From Owenia fusiformis (Eukaryota > Annelida > Polychaeta > Sabellida > Oweniidae): a stretch of 64,000 nt of DNA. The position numbers and the translations under genes are program-made. Below the pieces are notes generated by a model, which was given only the letters and a program-made list of their open reading frames with translations, ran no database searches and was not told the DNA's origin. Numbering within the stretch: the first letter of the stretch is position 1; the number at the start of each line of letters is the position of its first letter. Positions 29,001-44,000 of the stretch are shown in pieces. The stretch spans positions 23,705,915-23,769,914 of the forward strand of contig CAIIXF020000001.1 in NCBI GenBank assembly GCA_903813345.2, written 5' to 3'.

Positions 29001-32000
29001 TTTACACACAAGATTTCGGAATGGAAAATCCGAAATGACTCCCTTAACATTTACCAAGATTGCACAAAATCTAATCTGTTCTAGATTTTCATACCAAGAA
29101 ACATTTCTAAAACTTTAAGGTCAATCCGTCTCATGGTTTAGCTTGAAATGTGTAAACAAGACTAACAGACAGGATTTTAGGATGGAAATACCAAAATGGC
29201 TGCCTTAAACCCGGAATGCCCAAAAACTTATCAGTTCAAGATTCTCATACACAGAAATACATCCCTGAAAATTTGAAATCATCAAACAGTTCACCTGGAA
29301 ACAGGTAGAAAAAACTAAGTGGGAAGCCCTGACCACCCGACTGGCAAACTGATCACAATATAGCACCCAAGGGTGCGATAAAAATTAATGACAAGAAACC
29401 TGCACGTATTAATGAATGTAGTGTACACCACCACTGCTCAATTTAAAGATGGTTACGTTGGAGCTTTTTAAATATATCTCACACACTAGAAGCATATCAG
29501 AAAATCATACATCTATTCATTTTGCCATTTGTTAGTAAACTTTCTCATTAAAATTTTTTTCTAGCAGAAATCATACCCTCCCCATCTCCACTCATTTTGT
29601 CCAATTTACGGGCGTGAGTTGCAAGGAGTTCTCATCTGCTATTTAATTAGTTTTTCATGGCCTTCAGTAACCTTTTAAGGGTAAGATTTTTCAATTTTTC
29701 AAATCATCTATTAGCTTCTGAAGGTCAAAGATCAAGGTCATTATTATTATATTATGGTCACCTCATTCAAATATGAATAGTACCTTCTACTATCCATATT
29801 CATATCTTAACTGCAAAAACAGCAACTCTACGGAGTAGCAAATCCCACCGAACAAAACATATTGATAAATAGCCTCCATCTTGAAAATTTCTTCTTGAAC
29901 AGAGCTCCTTTGTTCCTAAGTATCAGCATATAAAATTTGAACCAAATCCATCCTCTGGTATTTGAGTTTTCAAGGATTTCATTTCCATTTTGAAATCCAG
30001 CTGCCATATTGAAAATTTCTTCTTATCAGAGCACCATTATCCCTAAGGCATCACCATAAAAAATTGAACCAAATCAGTTAATCGATTTTGGTTATCAAAA
30101 ATTTCATTTTAATGACAAATGGCAGCAATTATGATAAATAGTGACCATCTTGAAAATTTCTTCTTATCTCTAAGCATCAGCATATATTTGAAATATGTAA
30201 ATCTGTCCATAATGTTATTTGATTTATCAAAGATAACATTTTTTACTAAAAATGGTGGTCATTTTGAAAAACAGCTGTCATCTTAAAAATTTCTTCTTGA
30301 ACAGAGCTCCTTTGTCCCTAGGCATCAGCATATAAAATTTCAACCAAATCCATCCATCGGTTTATTAACCATCTTCCAAATTCCCTCTTGAGCAGAGCTT
30401 GTTTGTCACTAAGCATCGACATAAAATTTGAACCATATCTGTCCACTGGTATTTGAGTTATCAAAGATTACTTTTTTTACATAAAATGGCATGAAAATGT
30501 CTTTTTTAACATAGCTCCTTTGTCCCTAGGCATCAGCATATAAAATTTGAACCAAATCCATCAATTGGAATTTGAGTTATCGAAGATTATGTTCTTTTAC
30601 GAAAAATGGCAGCCATTTTAAAATTCAGTGGCCATCTTCAAAATCTCTTCTCAAGCAAAGCCCTTTTGTCCCTAGGCATCAGCATTGTATTAAAGATTGC
30701 GTTTTTTAAGAAAAATGGCAGCCATTTTAAAATTCTGCAGCCAAAATCTCTTCTTGAGCAAAGTCCCTTTTCCCTTTGGCATCAGCATATAAAATTTGAA
30801 TCAAATCCATCCACTAGTATTGAGTTATCAAAGGTTACATCTTTTACAAAAAATGGTGGTCATTTGAATTGAGTGGCCATATTGAAAATTCCTTCTCGAG
30901 CAGAGGTCCTATATCACTAAGGCATTAGCCTATAAAAGAATCAAATCCGTTAAAGGCTGATATCGCTAAAACCACCATTTGTTCATTATTTTATATTCTC
31001 TCATTAAAGATCAAAATATAGATATCTCAAGAGAGGTGCAGCTTTAACTGATATTTGAGTAGGATGAACAAAAAATGAATGAACGGACGGACGAACAACT
31101 TCTCTATATCCCTCTCGAACTTCGTTCGGTGGGTAATGAGTTGGCCATAAAATAGAGCAAGGTTTCTCATAGTTTTGGACTACAGATAATTCCCATATTT
31201 TCATATGACACTTGCAATATACATGTACATCTTACATAAAGTATTCACTTATCTCAAAAAACTGGTCGAGTTCAAAAGTTGTTAAATTATCAACGTTCAA
31301 CTTGCTTCAATTTGACGTAACTTGTTCAAAATCATCTATTGGCTACCAGAAGTTCATGTACATTTGACCTTCATTGACCTTGACCTCAAATACCTCTATA
31401 ATGGATCACTGCGAAATTAGAAGAAGCTATTTTTAAAGACTAATAAATGATTTGAAAGTGATAAATAAACTAAAATAAACATACTGCACAAGTGAGAATT
31501 GCCTTGTCTCATAGTGGAATCTGGGAACAGGGTCTCCATGTTTGTAAGCATTCTTTAAAGCATCAAGGTCCTTCCTACAGTTCTCACTCATTTTATCAAA
31601 CCTGTAACAAAAAACAAGTATTTCATGAATTAATTGAGAGTTTAAGCTAGCGATATTTTTCACAACTTAACTGTGAACGCAAAGCCGATGAAGAAAATGA
31701 TATATATATGATACATGTTTTAGCTTCAAATATCTTACGAAATGAGCATGTTTAAAATATGTATCATAGAAAACCAGCTGTATAACTATCAATGGCATAG
31801 TATACGATGATTTGTAGTCTAAGTAATGGACAAAGTAAACACTGTGACCGAACAATTGTTTTATGTGAGAAAACTACATGCATTTGTATAAGGCGATTTA
31901 TACGTACAGGTTTCACATTATCTTTCTCATGGTCTCCACTACTGGAGCAACCATGTAATGGTGATGAGAGTTTACAATAAATTTGAGCACACCCAGTTGA

Positions 32001-35000
32001 AAATTTTGCATTCAGTTGAAAATAAATTTGCACCAAGTTGAATGGAAACTGAGAGTGGATCTATAAGCAAACATTTCCAATGGCCCATGGCACATGTTTA
32101 GTTCCTAGTTCTGAGAACACTACTGTACTTTTGTAAAAGCTCAATTATGGGAAACTTTTAACAAATGATACAAAGGTATTTAATTGAACATTATGTGATC
32201 CTCATCCTGGTTGGTCAATACATAGTCACATGTTACTATTTCCCTTCGAAAGTTGTATTCCCTCAAACATGAGAGGCAGGAATACAGGGTGATCATTAAG
32301 TTCTGGGAATTGGTCTGCCATTTCAAGATTTCTCAACCATTTGAGTTGAACTTTTCAGCAGGTGCACATTGTATAATTCTGAATTGACAAGCAATGTTTC
32401 ATATACATATCATATCTACAATTTATTTTATTGCAATTACAAAAAAAGTAAAAGTGGTTCGCGGGTCAGAAAATTTTGACTGATGTTAATTTGAAAATTT
32501 TCTGCCAAAACATATTCATCTTGCCTAGATGGCTGCTTCAAACTACTTGGACTAGAGGCAGAACAGTACTCTTGAAGTCATTTATTCAGAAGTATTCTTC
32601 ATTGCTGAGACGATCATTTCATTTATGATTGTTTCCATTTGCCTGGACGCACATGCGTTGTTGACAAACTTAATCCATAAAGATGTGTTCCAGTCCTCCC
32701 TTTGGTATCCCTTGAAGATTTGCTCAAGTTGTTGAAATCAGTCCCTTATCGGAATCAAACTTATGACCTCTCATATAATGCTTTAGCACCCAAAATGTAG
32801 TGAAGCCTAATGGTGCTTCATCTGGTGAATATTGTCTGGTGAATATGGGGCAGAAATAACTTGTGTGAACCCTAATTCTTCAAGAGAAGTATGGGCAGCT
32901 TGAGTAATGGGAAGGAGCATAGTCATAATGGAAGATAACTCCCCGCTATTTTTAGTCACGATTGTGACTTTGAAGTGCTGATGAAAGATACGAAAATAGA
33001 GCAAAGTACACTATTATATTACAATACAGATGTTACTTTAGAAACTAAAGTTAGAAGTATTTGGAAATGTAAAAAATCACAGAAATATGTCCACCAAATA
33101 GGTATTTATTAACCTATACTTTTGGATCAAGCAAAATTTGAATTCATTTTTATTTTACTTGACCCGCTACGCCATTTGCCATGTTGCTATAGTAACAATA
33201 ATTATCCATTATGACATCAGATGACAATGAGACTGTTTTATCCAACCCAAAATTACATTCCCCATTTACCTTGAAAATTTCAAGTAAATTGGTTGAAAAA
33301 TAATGAAATGACAGACAAATTCCCAGAACTTAGTGATCACCCTGTATACATTTCAACTATTGCCTGCTGTCGACGTCACATTTGCAACTTCTATTAACCT
33401 TGGGAACATCCGCATGTCACCACTGCACACCCAAAAAACAGAAAAATTAGGAAACGAACAAATCAGCCTTCATTGAGGAACAGGACAAATCAATTTTGGG
33501 TATATAATAAAACAAATAGTGACTGCCTTATTTCAAGCAATAGTATATAAATGATTTCCCCACAAGAATATCCTCTTAAACATACCTTTTAGAGGATATT
33601 CTCTTGGGAAAATAATTTACACTATTGCCCTTAATGGCAGTCACTATTTGGATAATATATCATTGAATCATTATCTGATAATAGTCTATAGAGTATATAT
33701 TCATAGGTGTACATACTTAGTTGCTGTTGAGACGTCTCCTAGCTGCGTGAAGTGTTCTGAGTTACTTGTGGATGTCTGAATGAAAAGGAAATACAAAGTA
33801 CTTTACAATTATTGCCTTTTCTCCATTTTGAACAAACTAACAGGTAATACATGTTACATACAATGACTTCCATCAAAACGTCAGTCCTCACTTAAGTGTC
33901 AACTTGTGACTAGCTATGTGTAGACATTATATTGATATGTTACGAACGTTCACTGCTTCAACTCCCAACTCTATATATAAGCCTACTTCTAATTGGTTGA
34001 TTCTTTATCTTAGATAAACCCGAGAATACAAACTTTGACATACCCTGATTTGTCGAATTAGAGTATCCTGTAGCTTGGTGTACATCTCATTCCTGTCTCC
34101 CTTTATCTCATTCTCGGCACAGTCGTCCTCTTGAACAAACTCAAACTCATCATCTGCAGTAGCATAGGGCGACTTAGGGATCTACAATATATTATAATAG
34201 GTGAACAGAGATCATATATTGATGCTACATGCTGAGAAAAAATACAATAAAAATGCCTTCAAATCAAAATATGTAAATCCAATCAAAAATGAACCATTGT
34301 CAACCTACTGATTTCAGCATTTAGTAAGATAGTGCTTTTTACAACATTGTCAAATAGGGGGACTTAGGGATCTACAATATATTATAACAGGTGCTAAGCA
34401 AAAATACAATAAATATGCCTCCAAACAAAAATATGTAAATCCTATTTATATCAGAAATGAACCGTGTCAATCTACTGATCTCAGCATTTAGTAAGATAGT
34501 GCTTTTTACAACATAGTCACATTACTTGTTCACTACAGGTCTTTTAAAGTGGAATTAATGGATCAAGCTTCCTCTGAATGCTTTGTATTTTCTATGCTCT
34601 ACATAAAGCTCAAGGCTCAATGTTCTCCACGACTACATGTATTCTGGTGTATCACAGGATGTCACAAAAAGTAGTGCATTTACACACTGGATTTATCAAA
34701 GCCATTCATGGATTGATGGACTATGAACTTCAGGGATATTTGTACTATATGGAATATCATGTTGATACTAAATGAAATTATTAATGCAAAATGAATTGAG
34801 TATAATATGCACAGATACCTGTTTCATGTCCACAGGAAGGCCAGCTTCGGATGCTTCTATCATCTGATCAAACCCCTATAAAACATACCGCATTAAATTA
34901 TTAACATCACTAAATTTAGTTTTAGTTATCGAGAAACTATTGCTTAACTAGAATGTGATAAAAGAATACTAAAATTGAACCTTCTCTTCTGAATATATCA

Positions 35001-38000
35001 AAACTTGAAAAAACTACTTTCCTAGCAAGCAGTATGACAAGTTCAAAATTGAAAAATATTTACCTTTTCAAGTTTCAAGTTGTTTAGTGAGAGAATTACA
35101 GCTATTTACAATCTAAGGGATGCCAGTTAAAATAATAAGAGTTTTGGAGAGACACTGTACCTTAGAAAGCCTGAGATATTTCTTGGCAAGCTCAATATCT
35201 CCCTTAGACTTAGCTTCCATTGCAGCAGTTCTAAACTCCTGCTGTCGTCTCTTCAAAAACACACTCTGCTGCTCTGCCTTTGACATGGCTGACATACTGC
35301 GCTTTAATACTGAAATAAGAAACAACCCAGTTCAACGATTTTTGAACAAAATAACAGTGAAAAATTCTCAGAATATGCATGTACTGAACAATGGAAAGTA
35401 TAAAATGAAATAATATAAACAAAATTTAGTGATTTCATTGTCTTCTGTTTATTGATTGTCCATTTCAAAGAAAAAAAGTTGAATATGAAGAATCTTTTGA
35501 TGTTACTTACTTTTTTGTTGTGAAGGCGAAACGCTGGGTGCCTTCTGTGGTGTTCTGTTAGGTGAAGGGGTCCGTTTTCCAGGTGAAACTTGACCTGGAG
35601 ACCCCCTGGCTTGACCAGGTGGTGCTAGCTGCTGTGGGGCAGGCCTCTGAGGAGAAGCTTGTGGCATAGAGGCCTGGCTTGGTATTGAATCAAACCCTGG
35701 GGGCGTGGGCAGTTCTTCATAATCCACTGGTCTCCCTGCCTTGTGGCTTTTAATTGCATCTATATATTGCTAGGATAACATAAATATACATTACACATAC
35801 ACTTTTTATAATGATTAAATTTAGATACTTTTAGTGAATAAAAGCATCATTAAGTCAATCTAGATTTCAGCTTTGTCTACACTACTGTAAATAATTAGAA
35901 AAGTACATGTAACATTAGTATAGGGGACAAGAGCCCACATAGCAGTACAGCATATCACACTACCCTACCATGTGACCACATTTAAAAATGATACAGGGTA
36001 CGGTTAAGTTGCAAATGGAGCGGGTATTCTCTATCTTTGTCCATTGGGCTATTCTGGTAATAATACGTGGCAAACTGCTCGATGAATCTATACAATGTCC
36101 TCCATTTGCAACTTCGCTGTAGCCTGTACTTATTTTAAAGGAATACAGGATACAGTATGGGGGTATAGTAGTGTGATATCATACTTTCAAACATCTAATA
36201 AGTTGTTGGAACTAGTCTACTCTTGCATGTGTAAAAATTTCAAGTTGAACGGATAGAATTTTGATGACAAGATTTATGGAATAATTCAAAATGGCTACCA
36301 AATAATTAACCCAGCATGCCCAAACCAACAATACAATACCTACATGTACATGTACCTACTAAGTGCAATAAAAATACTAATGCATGAATAGAATTTAATA
36401 CCTTGACGATTCTTCCATGCCGCCTTGCTTTACTGTTATTGCCTTCTGCCTTAGCCTTGTCTTCGGATTCCTTATACTTGGCCAGTCTCTGCTCCAGGGC
36501 CTCTAACACAGACTTGGGAGCTTCTGGGGCATTAAAGATCTCCTTGGCCTCTAAAGGTTTATAAACAACAAATTGTGTGTTAGTGTACCTTGTTCATCAT
36601 TAGATTACTAACAAGTTTTGGCTGTTTAGAAAAGAGAAAGGGAATATTTTTTTCAGTATCCTTTTTACCTTTGATAACTTTTAAATCACCATCTGTATGC
36701 TAATCTCACAACACATATTACACCAACAGTATATTTGTTGTCTTCCACATGGAAACTTACAAATCAAATAATAACTACACATACAAGGTTATGCTATACA
36801 GAATTTTACCCACCTTCTTGTGTGGTCTCTGGGAGTGCCCCCTCAGTTCCCCCTTCTGCACCTTGACTGGAAGCTGGTTTATCTGGACTAGCTTGGTGGG
36901 AATCACGTTCAATTTGCACAGAAGGAACTGTCATAAAAGAAAGAACTGTCATAAAAGAAGGGAACTGTCATAAAAAGAACTGTCATAAAAAGGAATTGTC
37001 ATCATGAAGATTTCTTGGAGCAGTTAAGATTGAATTGTATACCAGTTGGCGCGATATTCCCTAATGCAGTCTTAAGTCAGATTGAAACAAAGTCACACCC
37101 TGGTCACGAAAGAAAGAATAATGAAAACAAGTATCTCCAATTATCTTCTTAACATTTTTGAATTTTGAAAATACGTACAGCGAGTTTTTTAATTGCAGTA
37201 AGTAAGAGAATATTATATTTTAGTGTTATTTAATTTATTTACCTTTGGCACCTGGGGGAGGAGGCATCTTTGATAGATCAACTGATTGATTATTCTCCAC
37301 AGCTTTAATGACATTCTCAAATTGCTGAAACACATCACATATTCATAAACACATATCATATATTTACATACTGACACTACATGTACATACCATGTGAGAT
37401 CGAAGTGATTCATTTAAGGGATAACTTCTTTTGTCCCGATTGTTGAAAGGATTTTTCAATTTTATATTATACCCATTGAGATCAGTGAAAACATGACTGC
37501 CATTTTAAAGTTTACAACAAGGCATTAACATGCAAAATGTCACCACCTGCCATTTGTTACAGACACCAACCATCGAACACTGTCCACAAAAAATTTGGAG
37601 ACTATAAAACTATGTTTTGGAACAATTATGCAACTTCACTAATGTAAAGCTGTACAACTCCTTTTGATTACATACACTAGAATGTAGGGTTATTCATTGA
37701 ATTGAATGATATTATTCACAATACAAATTGAACTCTTACTTTCATAACTTTGAGATACTGGGCTGCAGTAGTGTTGTCTCCTGCACGTTTAGCTTGTATG
37801 GCTGCTTGTTTGTACTGCTCCTTTCTCTCAACTAACAGTTTGTGGGTGTCACTTTCTTCTTTATCTTAAAATATAGTAAAACTTATTACAATACTGATAT
37901 CATACAAACAATGTGTTTTATGATTGGTTTCTTCCATTGGAAATGGAATCTCTCCTCACATTTATGAAGGAGATTGGAATTGGGATAAACATAACAATAT

Positions 38001-41000
38001 ATTTGGATAACTACTAGTAAGTAACTTCAAGAGGCAATAAAGGTCAATTCACATGTAAAACATTTCATCAATGTGAGTTTACATTCCTGTTTGTAAAAAA
38101 AAGATTTTTATTACAGTCCTAACCATGAACTTGGGCTAGTTTATTTTAAATAAATAGTTTTGTAATTATGAATCAAATTTAAAGGTTAAGATAAAGGAAA
38201 AACTGTTTATAAATGTATATTATAATGGCAGTGTAGTGTAGTGTAATATCTCGTAACTAACCATGATTTGTACCATCGCACTTCTTGCTTTACAATGTAC
38301 AATAGAAATAAAGCCCTTAAATCCAATGTATCTATTTTACCTGGTGTAGAATGAGATGCTTGTGCTGATGGTGTTGTCTCTTGATCTGTAGTGGGTTGTA
38401 TGACTCTATCAGGGGGTGCTGTAGGAGATAACTGTTTTGGTGGGGCACTAGGCTCTACTGGAGCAGTTGGGAAACTGGTTGGGTGACCTAAAATATATTG
38501 TTCATTATACCACAACAATTTACACTATGTTGTATAGAACTACCACACAGAATCGTAGAGTTGATACATTGTATACATTTTGACAATTCTTGCCATCATG
38601 ATGAAACTGTCATCTCATGGAAACTTGATAATTATAAGTGTATATGTATCAGTTACAAAATCATACAAATTCATAATCTATTTTGGTAATAAAAAGGATC
38701 TTTTTAGTTTGTACTACAGTCTAAGCAATATATCTCCTTTCTGAGACAATAAACATAATTTTTGCAATAATAAAGCCTAGTACATGCAGTTTATCACCAC
38801 ATTATTGTATTATACAGAGCAGTCAAACCCAATGGACGGGGCAGTGTACATACTTAAAGGAACTGGAGGTCGATTCCCAGGTTCTATCGGCCCTCTAATG
38901 GGTTCTGGTTCATTGGGTGTCTCCCTGGGTTTGTCTGGCTTCTGGGTACTGCTTCCTCCTGTGGCTACTGGTGGAGGTATGTCATCTTCACAAACAGGTT
39001 TACCAGCTTTGGCAGTCTTTATCTGGCCCTGTAGGGTCTACAATCATATACATGTGAGAAATATTAATTTTGTAACATAGGTTTTAGGTTGATATAAAGA
39101 TGGCAGCAGTGATACAAAGAAGTAAAATAGATTGATCACCCTGCCATCTTTATTACTAAATTCTATTAATTACTATATTTCTATCGCCATTTAGCCTACA
39201 TGTAAAGAAGACTATGGGACACAGCGGTTGCAGATGGGAAAACTCTCAATTTCATGCAAGTCTTTTTTACAATGAATTTCAAAACAGGTCACAGGTACTA
39301 ACTAGACATTACAATAATGTGAGCATGTTTGGTTTTATGAAAGCTAACACATGAGGCTATCTCAGTGGTATGATAATGAAATACTCATGGTATGTTGAGG
39401 TGTGCTACTTCCAGAATTTTGTTAAGAAAACATATAAGAAGCCCAAAATCTATCTGCAGTCACATAATCACTGCTTCAGAAAACTGGGATGAGGAGTTTA
39501 TATTGCAGTAAATTGATTAAGATACCATTGACACATAAATGCCTACCTTTAGTCCTCTCTCATATCTTCTTTGCTTAGATCCTTCATTTGCTTGCTTGGC
39601 ATTTGCTATTGCAGTCTGGTACATGGTGAATCGCTCTTCAAGGGTAGCAAGGACATTAGTGCCACTAGGGGGAGGCCTTGGGGCTGGGGTAGGGGATTGA
39701 GTGGGTACAGGGGCTGGCTGTTCATTCTCTGGACTTAAGTCATCCAACTCTGCCTTTAATCAAAAAAAAACATAATAATATTGTCTTAAACACGCACCTT
39801 TTCAAACATACTTTTCCAGATTGCTTTTCAAACTGTTTTTATATCATTTCATGGAAATATATGAGAATCATAGAATTTATTTTAACTCATTATGATATAA
39901 TACTAACAATTCAAAATCGTACATCAGATTGAATAGATACATCACTCACCAGTAATTCAGGGTCATCAAGATCTATATCATCGTCTTCTCCATCATCATC
40001 TTTCATACACTCAGCAGCCATCTTATCAATTTGAGACAAATGTACTGGGCCTGAAACAAGATATAAATCAAATTGACCATGATTGCCAATGTCCCAGATA
40101 AGGTTAAACTCACAATCCTTTGTGTGTGATCTTGTGTACCAGTCCATACTTTTGACTTTGCTACTCAATATTGCATAAAATATCACAGTATTGTATTAAA
40201 TTTTTATTATATTTGCACAACTAAACAGTAAATCCAAGGAGTCTTGATATTAAAGCCAAAAACATAATGCATACAATAAAATCTGTGTCGTGGAACATCT
40301 TGGGTATATCATTCATAATAGTGTTTCACTTTTTTCATAGAGTTTCACTTATAAAGCTTCATTTTATATTAATCTAATCTATATGGTAAGAGGATCTCAC
40401 TAGTAGAAGTGTTCCACTTATTGAGGTTACCTACTTGCAGAGGTGTTCCCTTTTTACTGTAATTTTTACCTTTGGCAGGTTTTGCAGTTTTCTTTGGGGA
40501 GTCATGTCCCTGTAGTGCAGCTAGCTCAGCCTCTAATTCTGCATCATTGTCCAGATCCCCATATAACTCATTCTCCATTGCACTCAAGTCAGGAGTCATC
40601 CCCATCTAGAAACAGTATACAAAAAATGTACAGTAGAACTTGAAGAAACCATAATTAAACCTGCACATCGCTCCAAAACGTAATATGTTGACATATACTT
40701 TTTTACATTTTCAAGCTCTAGTATAAAGTTGGTGTAAATAAAAATGTTTATTTCTGCGTAATATCAAAGCACAATGATTTAGTTAAAATAATAAAAATGT
40801 TTGCGTGGGATTCAAACCTGGGCCGCCTGCGTACTCGGGGAGCACTCTACTGCTGAGCTACCAGTTAAGTACGAACAAGATGAGCAATTTAACGCTACTT
40901 ATTTTAAGTGTTATAATTTGGAAGTGACGTCATGTTCTAAATTAAGAAACCTTCCAAATATCATATCGATGCTGACAAACGAAGCAATTCAAAGAACAAT

Positions 41001-44000
41001 CTTTATAATGACACATTTATCTTGAGTATTTTAACACGAGATTTGCCCCATTTGTTCATGATTGTATAACCTTTCATTAAGCTCAAAATCATTAAGTTCA
41101 TCCCCCCGGAACAACCCTAGAATGCGTTTCGGGGCAAACAGCAGCTTAAAAAAGTTGACAATCTTCAGGAGATAGCCTAAAGTGCATGTTCATTCAGTTT
41201 AACATTGTTGTACATACATCATTGCGTATCACTTGTCAATGTCATCTCAGTTTTATATAATTTCGCATTCATGACACATAATAGACACTTTCAGTTTAAA
41301 ACACTCTCATCTCATTCTCTGAAATCTGTCATCTTAATCTATACACCTATCATCTCTTCTACCCCATCAAATACTAAAATTGATGACTTGATTTCCCATT
41401 ACAAATCAAACTATAGAGTCTAGGCTAGGAGTTTTCTATGGGGAGGATTTCCCTTGTAGGTACAAAAAAGCTGATAAAGATGAAAGAAGTTTGTTCAGAA
41501 GTACATGTGGTCTGCCAAGTCTCTGATGAGTTGTACTATCAGAGTTGAAACAAATTTCAGATACACAAAAAAGGGGTAGGGAACATGAACTAGCTCTGTT
41601 GAGTGTTCTTCAAAGCGAAGATAGATAAACTGGTTTACAGTGCTGCCATCTTTTTTACATAGCACCACACTCTATTTAGCTCCCACCACACCCTACTGGC
41701 AAATCATGATTGTTACCACAGTTTAAACTTGACTGAATATACAATAATAGCATGTAAAAAGGATAAAATATAACATAAATATGATTTATCACAATTGAAC
41801 GGTAATGCTGAAGATGTTTGCACCACACCCTAAATATTTCCTGGTGAGAGCCCTGGAACCTGTATCAACACCTGACATCTATTGGTTGCCAAACCTGAAA
41901 TAATGAGCTTCTATTCTTCAAGGTCTACATAGCACAGGTGTCACGGGTCAGACATTTTTTGGGTTGGTTGGGTCAGAAAAAACTTTGTGGGTTGGGTAAT
42001 TTCGGGTCGAGTCAGAAGAAAACAGAAAAATGAATTTGACTAATTATCGAACTCTCTACATTGTTTGCATGTAAATAAGAATGCACTTTTTGTGTTAACT
42101 GACGCGTCATATAGTACAAGCAACTGAAGTGACTTGGGGAATACATGTAAACGACACAACATAAGCATGTCTATTATTGTTTCAGTCAGTGTTACTGCAT
42201 ATTATAAGGCTTTGATAAAGGAATAATGAAATAAACTTAGAATTAAATCGTCCCAAAAAAAACATAAATCATTTTCCAGGTGTAATTTATACACACTGTA
42301 ATGAGAGCACAAAGAGAATTTACAGTACGAACTGCCGAGGAAACAGCGGCTTATGCAACACAACAACAACAAAAAGTATACAAGAAATAGGTCAGCTAGA
42401 AGTTCGATCATTTCCCGGGAATAAAAAGCATTTTACCTACATTTTAGATCATTTACGATGTTCCTGAGTGTTCTGACCCGACCCGAAATCGGTAAGTAGT
42501 TGTTCATTGGTTGGGCAGAGCCTTCTAGCCCCAGATGCGGGTCGGTGTGACACCTTTACTATAATATTTTTCACATGGTGTCCGACGGTCGAAAAATCCA
42601 TTTCTTTTCTCATTCGGCCGTATTCCTGAGTTTTTCAGCCATATATAATAAAGTTGGTCTTTGACTTATCTACACCTCCTTCCTTTCGTCAGAGAGCTGA
42701 GCAGAATCATGTCCAATTACAATTTCTTCTGATTAATCCTCTAAATTTCAAAATGGTGGATGATTCGAAAAAATATCATGACATGACAAGTCATTATATT
42801 TTGTAAACTTGACCATCATACTTGAGATTGTTAATTACATTTATTACATTTTGTAAAATTACATATGTTTAGATTAGTTTGTAAACTGGATTATCACATT
42901 TGAATCAGTTTATTTATAATTTTGAATATTTATCACCCCTTCAAAAATTAAACTATAGTTCATTCATGGAATTAATGGAATTCTGGAAGATTCTTGGAAC
43001 TCTGACGTCACTTGAACAGAGGGAGCACAGATATTGGCCAGATCGTTTTGTAGTAGGATCATAGGCTCAAAGAATAATACAGAAGATACGACACTAAATT
43101 GGAAAATTTCGAAAAAAAAGTGACCACCTTTCAAAACGTTCCTTATACAAAATGGTACCTGTTTCCCCGTGACAGATTTTGTACTTATTTTATAGCTGAG
43201 ATCTTCATCTTTCTATTTCTACTTGTTTGGTTCGAGTAAATAACCTATGGATGCAGTTATTTGACTTTCAATACGGCGAATATTTTTCACGAAATCCGGA
43301 CTCTTGTGTGTCCAAATAGCATTGTAATGATGACGTCACATTTCTGGAACCACGGGAGCAACATTCAGATTTGGACAGACAAGAGTCCGGCGATAGAATA
43401 TCACTGTTTTGGCCTCTTATCAACGCAGTATTGCTTGAATAACGGCCATTGGTGATAAAAAAGGTAAAGAATAACAAGACCCTTCGAATGAGGTATGATT
43501 TGTCTCATATTTTTCAGAAATGGCTCCAGAATCGTCATTTTAAAATTTGAAATTTTCTGAGGTGTCTCATCTTGAGGAAATATTATTGAGCTACTGATTC
43601 TACTACAAAAGAATCTGGCCGGGATCTATGAGAGGGAGAGAAGAAACTTTTCTCAAGAAAATGGCCGAGTTTCTTACTGTATTTGGGTCAAATTTCGAGA
43701 ATCTGCCTACTGACTAGGAGAATATGCACACATTTGACTTCAAAAAATAAGTCATGTAAATATGAGTAAGTAGACCAAATGATTCTATTGAGAGATTTGA
43801 ACTTTTTCTAAAAATTGATTTTTTGACTGTCGGACAGCATGTGAAAAATATTTTATATATTCTATTATTTTTCAGGTTGCTCAATAGATGTCAGGCAATT
43901 GATAGTTCCCGTGACTGTCTTTTCTCAAACAAGCCATGGGCTCTTATTGAAAGCCCATGAACACACACAGAAATGTGTATAAAATCTTTATAACCCAGTT

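Noticed and set aside
40805-40870. Functional tRNA gene
   Set aside because: A and B box words are present, but anticodon and T stems do not pair. Kept only as a low-confidence relic.
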